From: Paracamarosporium sp. OC-R06-R3 | Taxonomy: Eukaryota > Ascomycota > Dothideomycetes > Pleosporales > Didymosphaeriaceae | Reading direction: 5' to 3' | Assembly: GCA_019828545.1 (NCBI GenBank) | Contig: JACVRA010000210.1 | Location: 620,531-684,530 of the forward strand | DNA length: 64,000 nucleotides | Shown: piece by piece, positions 11,154 through 22,753 of the stretch | Numbering within the stretch: position 1 is the stretch's first letter | How the letters are laid out: every line of letters begins with the position of its first letter | Program-made: the position numbers and the translations under genes | Notes under the pieces: model-generated | Told to the model about the DNA's origin: nothing | The model's database searches: none | What the model saw: the letters and a program-made list of their open reading frames with translations, nothing else

Positions 11154-13880
11154 ATGCCGCCCAAGAACAAAAGGGAGCGGCAACGCATCTCGAAAGCAGT
11201 CAGCGACGCAGTAGCCGAAATTAATGCCATTAGTTTCGTACCGTATCCCTCGCATGCCATCACATACAGGGACTTCATCAAACCAGGTCCAGCTCTGTTG
11301 GGCACTCCAGCCGAAGAGGTTGCGTATCGCAAGGCTGAATATGGGCGCAAAGGGTACGCTACTGATATGAAAGGCTTTCCTCTGGATCGTTCGCCGTCGC
11401 CCCTGCCTGCTTCAAACAAGAGCGATAGCAACCCCGCTCGCACCAAGGACCTTGGTTCCGGTAACAACGGCAAAGCAACCTCTATCGAAGGCCCTGAGGA
11501 ACACGTCGTACCACCGTCCACCGGACCCGGAACACCAACGAAACCCAACTCATTCATTATCACATTGTCGCTGCCTTCGGAAGAGCTGGCCAAGCTTGCT
11601 GAACGGAAGCGCGAGACAAGGATTCTTCGTCTGGATGAGGGAGGACGTAAAGGCCCTATTGACTTGATTAAGCCCGAATACGTTGATGTTTCTAAATCAC
11701 AGAACATCATCGAGGTCGGTGGTAAAGCTTTCCACGTAACCGTATATTTTGGTGAAGAATGGGCCCGCGCCATTGTGAGTCTTCTCTATCCGTGTTCCTA
11801 CGTCATGATCTAACACTACCTAGCTAGAGTTTGATAACGTTCACTATCCGATTGATATTCCTGGTCTCTCTCCCGGGATTACGCTACACCCGTGGCAAGC
11901 GAAAGAGATTGCGCAAGCTATCTACTCGCTACGTTCTGTGTTTAAGGCAATGATTCTTGCTGATGAAATGGGTCTCGGCAAGACTGTAGTAGCCATCTGT
12001 GTTATGAAAATCCTGCAGCGAGAGCCAGGTATATCCGTAGTCGTCGTACCAAAGACGCTTGCGGCGCAGTGGCTCCAAGAATTTAAAAGGTGTTTCACAC
12101 CAGTAAGTCAAGATCTCTCCTTAACCAAGGTCCTTGGTGACGAAGCTAACTATACTTAAAGAATGAAGCCATGAAGGTGTTAGCACTCGTGGATCCGCTT
12201 ATGTCCGCGCACCAGATCCACGCCGGAAACTTCGACGTGGTGATCGTTGGATATGAATTTGTCGAAAACGCTTACCGGGGGATACGAAGCTTCGAGAATA
12301 CGGTTATCCACACTGAAGACAAAGACGGTCGCCGCCCCCACTCCGCCCTCCATTCCCACTTCTGGCAACTACTAGGGCTACCCATAAAGCTCTTAGTACT
12401 TGACGAATGCCATCGGATCAACAACATTACAAGCCGGACCTACGCTGCCGTAAAAGCATTAAACGCCAACGCAACGTTGCTTATGTCTGCAACAGTGGCG
12501 CATAATAAGTGGCCTAACCTTTTTAGTCCTATTAGCTTTGTGAAGGGGCATCCGTTCACCGATTGGAACACCTTCATACGAATCTTTGGCTCTTTTGATT
12601 ACGAGGATCGACTCATGAAATACCCAGGACCCGATCGAGAAGTTCTTCTCCAACGGTTCCTCATGCGGTTTACCATCGGCCGCCCCTCTAGGGTTCTGAG
12701 GATTCGCGATGCTCTACAATTTCGCGATGTGTTTAGTCTGACTCCCAAAGAAGCGAGCATCGTCAACAAACACTTCCAAGCATACCAGGAGGCGAAGATG
12801 TTTGCTAACGACAAATTTGGGAATGCACCCGCCAAGGTCCTTGATGAGGACGGTAACACCGCTGCCAGCATCCTTGGTCCAGCTGCACGCGCCGACATGG
12901 CAGGAACTCATACAATCCTGCTCGATAAACGTTGGAGATTACCCTCTAAACAAGGCGAGCATGGTGACAGTGGCGCTGTGGACAAAGAACCACCACTCGT
13001 CCAAGAAGACTCCGAAGATGAAGCTGACATCGTGAATGATGAGACGGGTATGTACGACCCTAAGTGGGCCGAAAGAGAGTATCGGCCCATGTATGATGGT
13101 GATGATATGATCGATGATGTGCTCTCCCCCAACGTCCAGGATGATGATAAGGAAGAGGATGTGCTCCCTCCCGAAGTCCAGGATAGTAAGGAAGACGATG
13201 TAGACATGGCCGATGCGCCTCCAGCTTCGTCTACACCACTTGTGGTGCTGCCATCGCCGGCTCAAGTCCGAAAATCTTGGCTCTCGTTCATCGATGATGA
13301 CATTGCCAGAAAAGGAACTCGTATTAATCGAGCCATCTGGGTATACGAACGCCTACGAGACAAGTATCCGGACAAGAAGATCATATTCGCCTGTATGAAG
13401 CTGAAGCCCCTCGACCTTATCAAAGTACGGCTGAATACGATGGGTGTTCATGCATATGAGTACAACGGTGAGCTCACCGATCGACAAAGGGGTGATAACC
13501 TGGCAGCCTTCCAGAAGGGTCAGGATCCCGCATATCCACTGCTCATAACAGCCCAATCCGGAGGTGTAGGTCTAAACATAACTGAAGCATCAATCCTCAT
13601 ACAGCTAGACATCTGGTGGAACAGAAACGCGGAAAACCAAATGTATTGCCGCATACAGCGCTTCGGCCAGACTAGGGAGGTCAAGATAGTCCGACTAGAA
13701 GCAGAGAACAGCCCGATGGACCAAGAGCTCATTGCCGTACAGTGCACCAAAAAGAGCATCATAAACCGGATAATGAGGCCGATAATCCGTCCCCATAACG
13801 TGCCGCCTACAGTTCCACCGATGCGGATACCGAGCAACCATGGATGGGTCGAATTGCTTCGTCAAGATGACGAAGCGTAG
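11154..13880 (+). CDS. Divergent SNF2-family ATPase/helicase
   Basis: A DNA-dependent ATPase of the SNF2 superfamily, presumably nuclear. Exons 11154-11774, 11824-12102 and 12162-13880 give 872 residues; the introns are 49 and 59 bp. About 215 residues without a known domain come first. Motif I ADEMGLGKT (about 253-261), motif Ia VVVVPKTLAAQW, motif II DECH (about 381-384) and motif III in the altered form LLMSATVAHN follow. An acidic insert rich in D and E (about 570-630) separates the lobes. The second lobe has TAQSGGVGLNIT and motif VI RIQRFGQTREVKIVR (about 797). The short protein lacks RING, chromo or bromo modules, so it is not a clear Rad5, Rad16 or Snf2 orthologue. It resembles the lineage-expanded SNF2-like proteins of Dothideomycetes. 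Function unknown beyond the ATPase core. Confidence 0.85.
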
Positions 13881-15270
13881 AATAGGATCAGGAACTACAG
13901 CACCAAGGACCATGATGGGTGGGGATTCACGGGAACGTGAGATGGTATAGCGGTAGGAACATAGCAGGCAGTTGCACGAGCTGAAAATGGTGGATGCAGC
14001 TCAGTATACGCAGCTTGAATGTATTGCAGTGGTCTCTTTTCTTTCTTCTCAATGCATAGATACCGTCTTACCACTAATATGACCTTTACCAAGGAAGTCT
14101 GCGTCGTGTCAGAAAAACCCTAGAAGAAACTGTCCTTCCCATCTATTACCTCCAAACACAGATCAACCTCCAAGCTCGCCAGCGGCATCTGACATGATGG
14201 CTCAAGCTCCCCTGAAGCACACCAGGAGGTGTTTTCCTCCGAGTTGAGTGACCCCTCATCTAAGCCATGGGATCGGCTTCCCGTCATGAATTGCGGCCCC
14301 GATGAACGACCCTGGGTCCACACAGCGCCTCCAGCCTGTTTCCCATTGACCAAATTGTATCCAAGTCCCGTCGATCGTCCTGGCAAAAAACACATAGTAT
14401 AAACCCTTCAAGTCAACCCAGGATGCAAGCAGCGTGCTCGCGATTGTCTCCGCCCCTGGTACAACGACGACTGATTCTGTGGACTCAATGTTCTACCTCT
14501 TTAGTCACGCACAATGATATCGAACAACCTACTCCACCAGTCCTTGAACCCGCCTTCGCAGCAATAGACATCCAGGTTATGCATCTGAAACAGCAAGTAA
14601 TTCGTCGGATTGGTTAGATTAGCCGCGAGCGCTGTTCCGGGCAGAGACGTCCCGTATTCCCGGGGCAACACCTTCTAGTCTTTCCACTGGTCCTTGACTG
14701 CTATGTCTATGATGGAGCGGACTGGATAATCACCTGGGCAGGGGTGGGTTAGTTGAAGGTTTGGAAAGCCATTTGCGGCTGGAGGCGGCTGTGGCCGCGG
14801 ATAAGTTCCACTAGGTACACTATGTTGTCTGAAACCCCGGCCCTGGAATAAGAAACCCACCGTTCAAGACGGTCACGGGAACGTGCTTTCTAATCATGAA
14901 AACTCTGGGTGCTTATCTCGCATGACTTTCCATGCTGAGTCAAGTTGTTGGGAGAGAAGCGTGCTTAGTAACGCGGCCAGATTAGGAAGTCGCAATCGAG
15001 ACGTTGTGGATGAGCAAGTCGCAGCAGCATGGACGAAAGAGGTTTACATGGTGAAGTGATATATTCATAGGTAAAGTTAAGTGGCAGTGAGATCAAACCC
15101 CGCCGCCGCGCATCGGAAACGCCATGCTCCAGGTGCTGCATGAAACGACAACTCCACTATTAGCCCAGAACAGCCCAGACGCCTATCCCTATCGCAGGAC
15201 GCATATCATAATCAAAAACATGGACTCCCGTATCCATCTATATCCGCATCGCTCTTGCTTACTTGGAAAA
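13881..15270. other. Gap of 1.4 kb without a supported gene
   Basis: Several open frames of 60-91 residues occur on both strands (for instance minus 14120-14395 and minus 14675-14860), but I could not join any into a plausible spliced gene and none has a recognisable motif. Confidence 0.5.
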
Positions 15271-15948
15271 TTAAACGCCCTTGATGGCCACGGTCCGCTC
15301 GCTATTCAGCTTATCTGCGTTCCGCTCGTGGCTCTCCTTCTTGCAGTCCTCGAGCCCCTCGCACTTGTGGTCCTCGAGCAGGCGGTGCTTCCCGCAGAAG
15401 TGGCCCGAGCAGAAGCCGCAGTCGCCGACAATGCGCTGGGCGGCATCCTTACACTCCTTGAACGAACACCGGATCTTCTTGGGCGGCATGCCGCCGCGGA
15501 GCGGGAGGGCCATGTGCAGGACGGTGTTTGGTGGGAGGGATAGGCTAGAGAGGGTTTCTGTGGGTGAGGAGAGGTGCTTGCCGGCGTGCACGAGGCGCAA
15601 GTCGGTGGCGGGGAGGTTGTGGCGGAGGGCGAGCAGCGTCGAGAGTGTCGATATTGATGTTGAGGCAGGGACTGTAAGGGGTATTGCTGTTGAAACGTGT
15701 CAGCATACTGCACAAATTGCACTTTGGGGTGAATGGGTGGTGCTGTCTGGAGAGCGGAAACGTGGTTCCGACCATCGGAACGCAGGCAGCCGCACCATCG
15801 GGTACATACTGGATGTTCCAGAAACGTCCTTGACGAAGATCTGCATGGTGTCGTCGTCCGAGGCCTGCGAGCTGATGCTCGAGATGCTACTTGTGCGGCG
15901 CATCATGTTGTGTGCAGAGAGGGTTGTTGAGGCGATGACGGAGTCCAA
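15271..15948 (-). CDS. Ubiquitin-like / AN1-type zinc finger protein
   Basis: An N-terminal ubiquitin-like domain starts at MQIFVKDVSGT and continues STLLALRHNLPATDLRLVHAGKHL. It is followed by an AN1 zinc finger with CSFKECKDAAQR, GDCGFCSGHFCGKHR and EDHKCEGLEDC, carrying the expected Cys/His spacing. Proteins of this kind (yeast Tmc1/Cuz1 class, animal ZFAND) couple ubiquitin-like folds to Cdc48 and the proteasome under proteotoxic stress; the exact orthology is not certain. Exons are 15810-15948 and 15271-15671, with an unusually long 138-bp intron. Three in-frame starts compete: 15948 (179 residues), 15906 (MMRRTSSIS) and 15846, which begins directly at MQIF and gives 145 residues. The serine-rich stretch before MQIF looks disordered. 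Confidence 0.8.
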
Positions 15949-15971
15949 GTGTGGCGCTGGGTGTTGACAGC

Positions 15972-16012
15972 GACGGTGACGGTGACGGTGACGGTGACGT
16001 TGACGTTGACGG
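15972..16012. repeat. GACGGT hexanucleotide microsatellite
   Basis: Five tandem GACGGT units pass into GACGTT units. The run lies just upstream of the AN1 protein gene, in its promoter or leader. Confidence 0.85.
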
Positions 16013-17371
16013 ACTACCAGACAACGGAGATAACGCTAGCTCTCTGGGCACACGGGCGGAGTGTGGTCGTCTCTCGTGGAATCGTGAGGCGTGATGTCGA
16101 GGGGGCGGCCGTGGGCGGTGAATGGGCGTGGACAAGGCAGCAGACGGGCGGCGATGTATGATGGCAGCGTCGGAAGCAGATCAAGAAGGCGACGCATCAG
16201 GCGGCCTCGCCGTCTTATAAAGAAGGCTGGCGTACGCACGCGCCTGGACCTGGGCAAGCTCAGGGCTCAACGTCTCGCCTCGCCTCTGGCCGGCTCCGGC
16301 AGCATATGCCCTGGATGGCGACTTGCACAGGACCAGGTCCCAATCAACGGCGCCGGCGAGGCGAGGAGCGTACCCGCTTGAGCCGCTGTGCTGCGAACCC
16401 ATAGCACGCCCACACACCGTCGCCGGCCCTGCATCGGCCGTGGTCGTGTGCCTCGCCGAACATGCCCCAGATGACGGAGTGTCTTTGTCAACAACTGTCG
16501 GCTTCCATGGCCTTCGGACGGGCCCTGCATGGTCATGCTGCAGGAACATGCACCGTCTCTGACTGCACTTTGCCATTGTCTCCGCATCCGCACAATGCCC
16601 CCATCCAGCCCAGGCCCACGATGTGACACGTAGCTCTCCAGCTGCATCGCTGCACCATCCCTCCAGAATGCACATCTCCCAGCTGCGCCTTTGCCGCCAT
16701 GCCGAAGCCACTGCATATGCACCTCACCTCAGGTAACACGTGGACGACCTGACAGGCGCCGTGCCTAGGCCGCAAAGGGCAACGAGGATGAAGCGCCGCC
16801 GCCGCCATTGGCCCGCGCCTCGCCCAGATCATGCATAAACGCTTACTCCTGGCCACTGTGCGATACGGGTTGCCCCTTGGAGCCGTGCCACCATCGACTT
16901 GTGCCCTGCTGGCTCGACGATTCAGTCCACCCACTGCTCCATTCCGGCCCTGGTACTGTAATCTGCATGCGCGCTAGCTGTCGTGGTCGTAGACAACCAA
17001 AGAGACTAGACATCGGTCCATTGTTGCGTGCTCTGTTCACCTGATGCTACTGCACTTAATCTCCACCCCCTTTCCGCCGTTGATCGATACCTAGACCACT
17101 GTGTGTTTTGACTTCAGAGTCGCCTTGTGCTTGTTTGGGACGCGAGTCTTCCTACAACGTCTGTGTTGTCTACTGATTCCACGCATAGCGAACCTATCCC
17201 TTGATGCATACTACATACCTTTACTGTGACTGTAGCATCGCCATCTTGCATTTGCCCGTCCAAGCATTCGTCTCACACGCTGAACTTACACTGAGCAGCT
17301 CCGTGACCCAGCAACACCACCTCCAATACTACCTCGTCCTCACTATCTTACACTCTTGAATCCCTAAGACC
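16013..17371. other. GC-rich gap of 1.4 kb, no gene recognised
   Basis: The first kilobase is clearly GC-rich and carries overlapping open frames of up to 176 residues on both strands (minus 16181-16711, minus 16267-16722). Their composition is arginine-, alanine- and histidine-rich without domains, as expected for chance frames in GC-rich DNA. It lies between the 5' end of the AN1 gene and the 3' end of the dehydrogenase gene, so it may be a long regulatory region or a noncoding transcript. Confidence 0.45.
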
Positions 17372-18982
17372 TTACAACATCGCCTTCGGAAATCCTCTCA
17401 TTGCTTGTCTAACCCCCAAATCTGCTAAGATTTCCTCGGTACCACCCAAAATGGCATCAAACTTATACGTCCTATGAAACATCTCAACCACTCTCCCCAT
17501 CCCACTCTGCGTCAATCCTCGTCCTCCAAAGATGTTGACAGCTTCATCCGCAATCTCGTGCGCTGACCTTGTAGCGTGACTCTTCAGCAGCCCAATCGGT
17601 CCACCGAGGTGCTTTGACTGCTGCGCGTAGCTCATGTGCGACATCTGGTAGGCGATGGATTCGAGCCAGGCCTGGTTGGATTCTACATGTGAGATCATTT
17701 TGGCTAGCTTTTGGCGGATGGCGGGTTGCTCGATGAGTTTCTTGCCGAAGACGATGCGCTGGTTGCACCACTTCAGACATTCTTCGACCACAGTACGAGA
17801 CTGTCGTATTACGCCGCAGGACATCATAAATCTCTCGTGATTAAAGTTTGAAACTGCGTGCGTTAGCAGGATATATGGTTGTTAAGCAACAATCGGAGGA
17901 GGTGGTGCTGCAAAAGGGGGAGACATACGAATGACCACCAAGCCCTTGTCCTCCTCGCCCAACAAGTTTTCGGCAGGAACTGTTACGTCGTTGAACTCGA
18001 TGAAGGCTGTTCCGGCCGTCGTCGAGTAACTCGTCTTGATCTGCTTCGTCTCCACCGCATCGCTTCGCTCCACCAGCAAGACAGAGAACCCTTTGTTCGT
18101 CCTGCAACCAACAACGAAGTAATCGCACCACATGCCATTAGTGATCCACTTCTTCGTGCCTCTAATCAAATACTCTTTCCCATCCTTGCTCTTGGTAGCA
18201 GTCGTGCGGAGCCCCGCGACATCACTCCCCGCAAACGCCTCCGTGATAGCCAAACATATCTTCTTCTTCCCACTCAGCACCTCCTGCACAACCTTCTGCT
18301 TAAACGGCGTGTCAGGCATCCACTGGAGCACCGCAGTAAGAGAGATCATCATCCCCGCCATATTCCCATCCTGAAACCCTCTCGCATTCGCCCTGACAAA
18401 CTCCTGCGCTTGCACCAAATCATGCAGATAATCGAACTCCTCGCCCTTCACCACGCCCAGTAGATTCTTCCCACGCAGATGCTTCCCGGGCCCGAGACGC
18501 ATGGCAAGCATATCGTTTTCCGCCATCCTATCAATCAACTCCTGGCTGATGTAGCTCCCGTCTTTCTCTTTCTCCTGCGCCTCAGGCGTGACATACTTGT
18601 CTACGAATTCCCTCACTTTCCTCCTCAGCTGGTGATGGCTTTCCTTGAAATACGGAGACTTGAACTGCGGGCGTAGCCAGAGTGGTTCCGCGTAGGGAAC
18701 GGGACTCAAATCGCCGGCCTCCGGCTCGATTACCTCCGGTTTCTCACCGTCGACCGTGCCGATGCACAGAGATGAGTACTTGGTAAGGACTTCTTGGCGG
18801 TGCAGGTTGTAGAAGGCGGTTGTGGCGTCTGTGCCGGCGACCTGCTCGAGGACCACAGAGCCTCCTGGGTGTGCGTCTACAAAGTCCGTTAGGTCGTATA
18901 CTTTGTGGTCAATTATGCACCACAGGTCATCTGGGCTATTATGCGAAGCGACGGCATCGCGGGTTAGTGTGGCCTGTGACAT
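17372..18982 (-). CDS. Cytochrome b5 - acyl-CoA dehydrogenase fusion
   Basis: A fungal fusion protein of 511 residues from exons 17929-18982 and 17372-17853 (75-bp intron). Residues 1-80 are a cytochrome b5 domain with the heme motif DAHPGG (H38) and second ligand H61 in YNLHRQEV. Residues from about 100 form an acyl-CoA dehydrogenase: FAD-binding TEAFAGSDVAGLRTTA, KKWITNG, FNDVTVPAENLLGEE, then after the intron SNFNHERFMMSCG and the C-terminal FGGRGLTQSGMGR and GGTEEI. The fused heme domain suggests electrons pass to or from cytochrome b5 rather than only to ETF; the acyl substrate is unknown. No mitochondrial leader or PTS1 is evident (C terminus KAML). The chosen start MSQATLTRDAV begins right at the b5 domain; the open frame extends upstream to 19192 but reads as leader. 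Confidence 0.87.
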
Positions 18983-19435
18983 TGTGCTAATTGGCAGTGA
19001 AGATGAGGGATTGAAGTGTTGCGTAGATAGGAGAAGATGAAACGCAAGAGTCACAACACAGGACAGAGGGAAGAGTGACGGGGTATTGGAAAGGTGTATG
19101 ATTATTTTACTGACGTTGGGATGGACCTCGGCCCATTGGCCAAGGCCGTCCGCGGTGTTGTGGAGGCGGGAACGTTGTACTGGGGGATGCATAAGCCGAG
19201 GCTCACATCAGCAGATCCCCGTAAACTCCTATTGGCCATCACAATGTAATCGCATGCAAAGTGTAGTTGATTCCCACCACAAGAACCATTCTATCCACTT
19301 GATAGACGTATCCGACTAGTGACCTGCAGAGCTATGATAATTTCCAACTGAACGCCAATACTCAGGAATCTCCCATGCTCCCAGCGAACGCCATACTGGG
19401 GAAGCAAGGAACAGTGCAACACCCCATCCCACATT

Positions 19436-22214
19436 TCAAATCTTTTCCTCCAGCCTGACAGTCATTCCTGTGATAGGTATCTGCGAGATTGCCTTTTGCT
19501 GCTTCAATTTGGCCTCCCTTTCCAAGCGCTTCGATACTGCCTCGGCCTGTACTTGTACTAACCTGTCTAGGCTCTTCGTCAATGTTGCTGCATTCTTGTC
19601 GCCCGTTAGCGGCTGCAGTTCGCTCTTTGTAGCCAAAGCAAGCTGGTCCTCAAGAGCATGTATGGCTTTGATGCGGAGCGCAGCGACATCTTTGTTGAGT
19701 TTCTCTTCCGCCTCCGCACGCGCCTTCTTCGCTGCCGCTTCACGCTCAGCCGCACCCGCTTCATCGGCCTTACGTTTGGCGGCGCGCTGAGCATCGCGCT
19801 TCGCTTTCATGGCGAGATAGCGCGCTGAATGGCCCAGTGCCTGGCCGTTTTCCTTCACGAAAGCCGGATTGTTGACCGGAGGAGCCGTAAAGAACAGTAC
19901 GCGGCCCTGTTCGTCTCGCTGAAATTGCTCCCGTACATCTGCAGGAATGGATGCATTGGCATGATCTGGTAAGACGTACACTTCCACTGGCTGTGGTGCT
20001 CTATACCCACCAGGGGGCTGCTGCATAACCGGTTGCTGGTATGAAGGGGCAGGTCGCGGGGTCGCATATTGTGGGATGGGCGCCGGGGCCTGCGGCGTGG
20101 TAAGCGGCAGAGTCGGGGTGATAGGCTGGTAGCTTGTAGATTGAGGAGCGGGTTGATGAGAGAATGGAGCGGGAGATTGTGAGTGAGCATGGTATGTTGG
20201 GAGTGTGGTGTTATATGCAGCTGCCACGTGTGGTGGCTGTGGCGTCGGTGCAGGCATAGGTGATGGGGATGGTGCCGCCGCGAGCGGATAGTGTTGTCGT
20301 CCATCGCCGTAACCATTTATTTGCGGGGTGGGTATTGAGGGAGTAGGCATCGCTGGCGCTGGCGGAGGCTGCGGTGGCGGAGTCGGTGTCGGCTCTGGAG
20401 GTGGAGAATCCTGGTGTGTAAAGTCAGCATTGGGTTGTAAACATAAAAGAAGAGAAGACAGTCAATGTTTACCTTAGGATCACGCGGACGACGGTGAACG
20501 GCACCTATCTTTGGCGGCGCATTCTCAGCACCCCACTCAGGCTTTGGCAGATCGTCGGTCTCTTTCTGTTCGTCTTTGAGCAGGTACGCAATCGGACTGG
20601 GGTTTTTCTTGAGCTTCCGAGGTGCGTCAAACAGATCCATGACGTAGTCCTTGTCGCGAACTTCATCTGGTAGACAGCTTGCCCACGTCTTGATTTTGTT
20701 TAGCTTGTGATTCTCTTCGTTGTAACGTGCCTCGCAAACGTAGATTTCTTTATCCGTGGGGAAATCGCGTGGACGACCCTTGTTGTATCGGGTGACGAAC
20801 ATGACAAAACAGCGGTCCACAACCTCATCAATGGGGTGATCGCGGTATTGGCCTGTTTTCACTACTTCGTTCTCCAAGAAGTGACGGTCGAAACGGTGCA
20901 CCGTCTGCTCGGGTCGGTAGTACCAGCATGCATTTACCCATTTACCTCCTTCTGCATCCTGCCAGGTCCGGTAGATTTGAGCAACGATGGGCTTCGTCAG
21001 ATCATTCGCGTTCTGGATATGTACCCAGTCTCCAACTTTCCATAACTCGCCGTTATGAAGGATACCGTTCGGCATAGGTATGCGGCCCTCTTCCATGACG
21101 AACTCGGAGTCGTCTTTCTCTTTCTCTTGCTTAGCAACCCGCCGCGATTCCTTTTGTAGGTGCACCGCATCTTTGTATATCTGGCTGTCCTCCTCGTTGT
21201 ACTGCTTTGCGTTCTCAAACATAAGCTCGACATCCTGCATGAAATGATCTACAGAGTTGTACTTCTTCCGCTTAAGCTTCCTCTTCAACACATCCATAGC
21301 CATTGGATTCTTGATTTCGGCATGGTATTCAGGCATGACAGTCTTGTCTGGCACTCGCTCAAACGCAGATACCATGAGTTTGTTTTGCGAGTTCTTCGGT
21401 TTTCTGATTGCCTTCATGACGGCCTTGATTCGCGCTTCCATGGGTGTATCCACCCGCGGCGGCCGTCCACGCTTTTTTCGCGACTCTGGATCATCTTTCA
21501 CATCGTCCTTTCCACGGCCAGATTCACGCTTAGTGATCGCGGCGGTCGAACGAGGCCCGCGCCTCTTCCTTCGTTTCCCGTCGTCGTCGTCATCATCATC
21601 GACGTCCACTTCCTCCAGCTCCTCGTCTAGATCTTCCTCGTCATCTTCTTCTTCCTCCTCCTCTTCTTCTTCTGGCAATAGAGGATCCTGTTCAGGGATC
21701 TCGCCAAGGTACGGTAGTTTCGTAACCTCTTGAGCCACAATTTTCGCATCAACCAGCTTCTGCAGCTCCTGTTCAAGCGCCTTTTTCACTTCCAGCGCAT
21801 CGACATATGCCTGGGAATCCTGCCTATTGTAGACCTGGGCGTTGTGCGGGATGAGGGCAAAGTCGCGTACGAATTCCGGGAACGATTTGTATTCTTGTTG
21901 GGCAACTTTCTTCTTGATTTCGCTCAGGGCCATGGGCTCCTTGATGACCTCGTAGTAGTCGGGTAGCGCGCGCTTGTTAACTTTGCGCTGAAAGAGCTTC
22001 GTGGGGTCGTAGTTGCTGGGCGCTCAATCAGCATTCATCGCATCCTTGTCGCGCATAGCATCGCAACTTACTCTTCCGTCCTGTACGCGTACACGTTCGC
22101 CAGAACCTCCCCCATGGCTTTCCACTCCTCGTCAGTAACTGTCGACGTCGCGCCATCGGGGGCTGTTTCGGTCGTCGGCATAGGCGTGTCGCTCTCAGCG
22201 CGCCCCGACGCCAT
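19436..22214 (-). CDS. RSC complex subunit Rsc1/Rsc2-like: two bromodomains, AT-hook, BAH domain
   Basis: Subunit of the RSC-type SWI/SNF chromatin remodeler. Exons 22072-22214, 20473-22015 and 19436-20410 yield 886 residues (introns 56 and 62 bp). Bromodomain 1 includes DYDPTKLFQRKVN, LPDYYEVIKEPMAL and IPHNAQVYN. An acidic tract (E/D runs, about 145-180) and an AT-hook KKRGRPPRVDTP follow. Bromodomain 2 has MPEYHAEIKNPMAMD and FENAKQYNEEDSQIY. A BAH domain starts near GELWKVGDWVHI and includes CWYYRPEQTVHRFD and FYENEVVKTG-type sequence (here FLENEVVKTG). The last exon is a long proline/glutamine-rich region, then a segment VEVYVLPDHANASIPADV and a basic coiled coil. This order matches Rsc1/Rsc2. 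The acceptor for exon 2 was chosen to give EDNYDPTK in frame. It is divergent to OTU1. Confidence 0.9.
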
Positions 22215-22753
22215 TTTGAAGCGAGTGTGGGTTCCTTCTTGAAGTGTGTGATATCGATGCGTAGGTTGAATTGATGTGTGCTGCACGGCGCGTCGCGAAC
22301 CATGGGAAAGCGTGAGGTTGAGAGCTGGTCTGTGCGCTCGTTCCTCACCTTCCACGTGACCTTACCGGGTTCCTGGATCGGCGCAGGGAAGCGGCGTGTG
22401 ACGTGCCTGCCCGTTGTTGGAAGCGCCGTTTCCGCAAATCCACCGAAGCAATCAAACTACATGGCAGTCTGATTGTTAAGCAGACATTTCACGTACATTC
22501 CGCCCAGCTGTGGCACGCACCTCTCAGCTTGATCCTCTTTTATATATCCTTTCACCCCAGCCCTCGAACGTTGCGATCAACTGCCCCGCTGGGCCGCATA
22601 TTATATATAGCCACTCCCCCTCCCCCGAGCTCGTACTTTGGCACTGTCGACCTCATCTGACGCGCAAAACAACTCGATTACGTCGCACGACAGTACTTCG
22701 TTTTCGTCAACAATTCATACGACGCAACTCTTGTCGCTACTCCACACCCCAGA
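22215..22753. promoter_or_regulatory. Divergent promoter between RSC1/2-like gene and OTU1
   Basis: About 540 bases separate the two start codons, which point away from each other, so both promoters must lie here. A TATA-like TTATATATAG lies at about 22600-22609. No protein-coding frame is supported. Confidence 0.6.

Noticed and set aside
16181..16722. Two overlapping minus-strand frames of 151-176 residues
   Set aside because: They lack domains and splice signals and lie in GC-rich DNA where chance frames are long.
19100..19192. Longer N terminus for the cytochrome b5/acyl-CoA dehydrogenase
   Set aside because: The upstream residues do not resemble a presequence and the b5 domain begins cleanly at the ATG at 18982.
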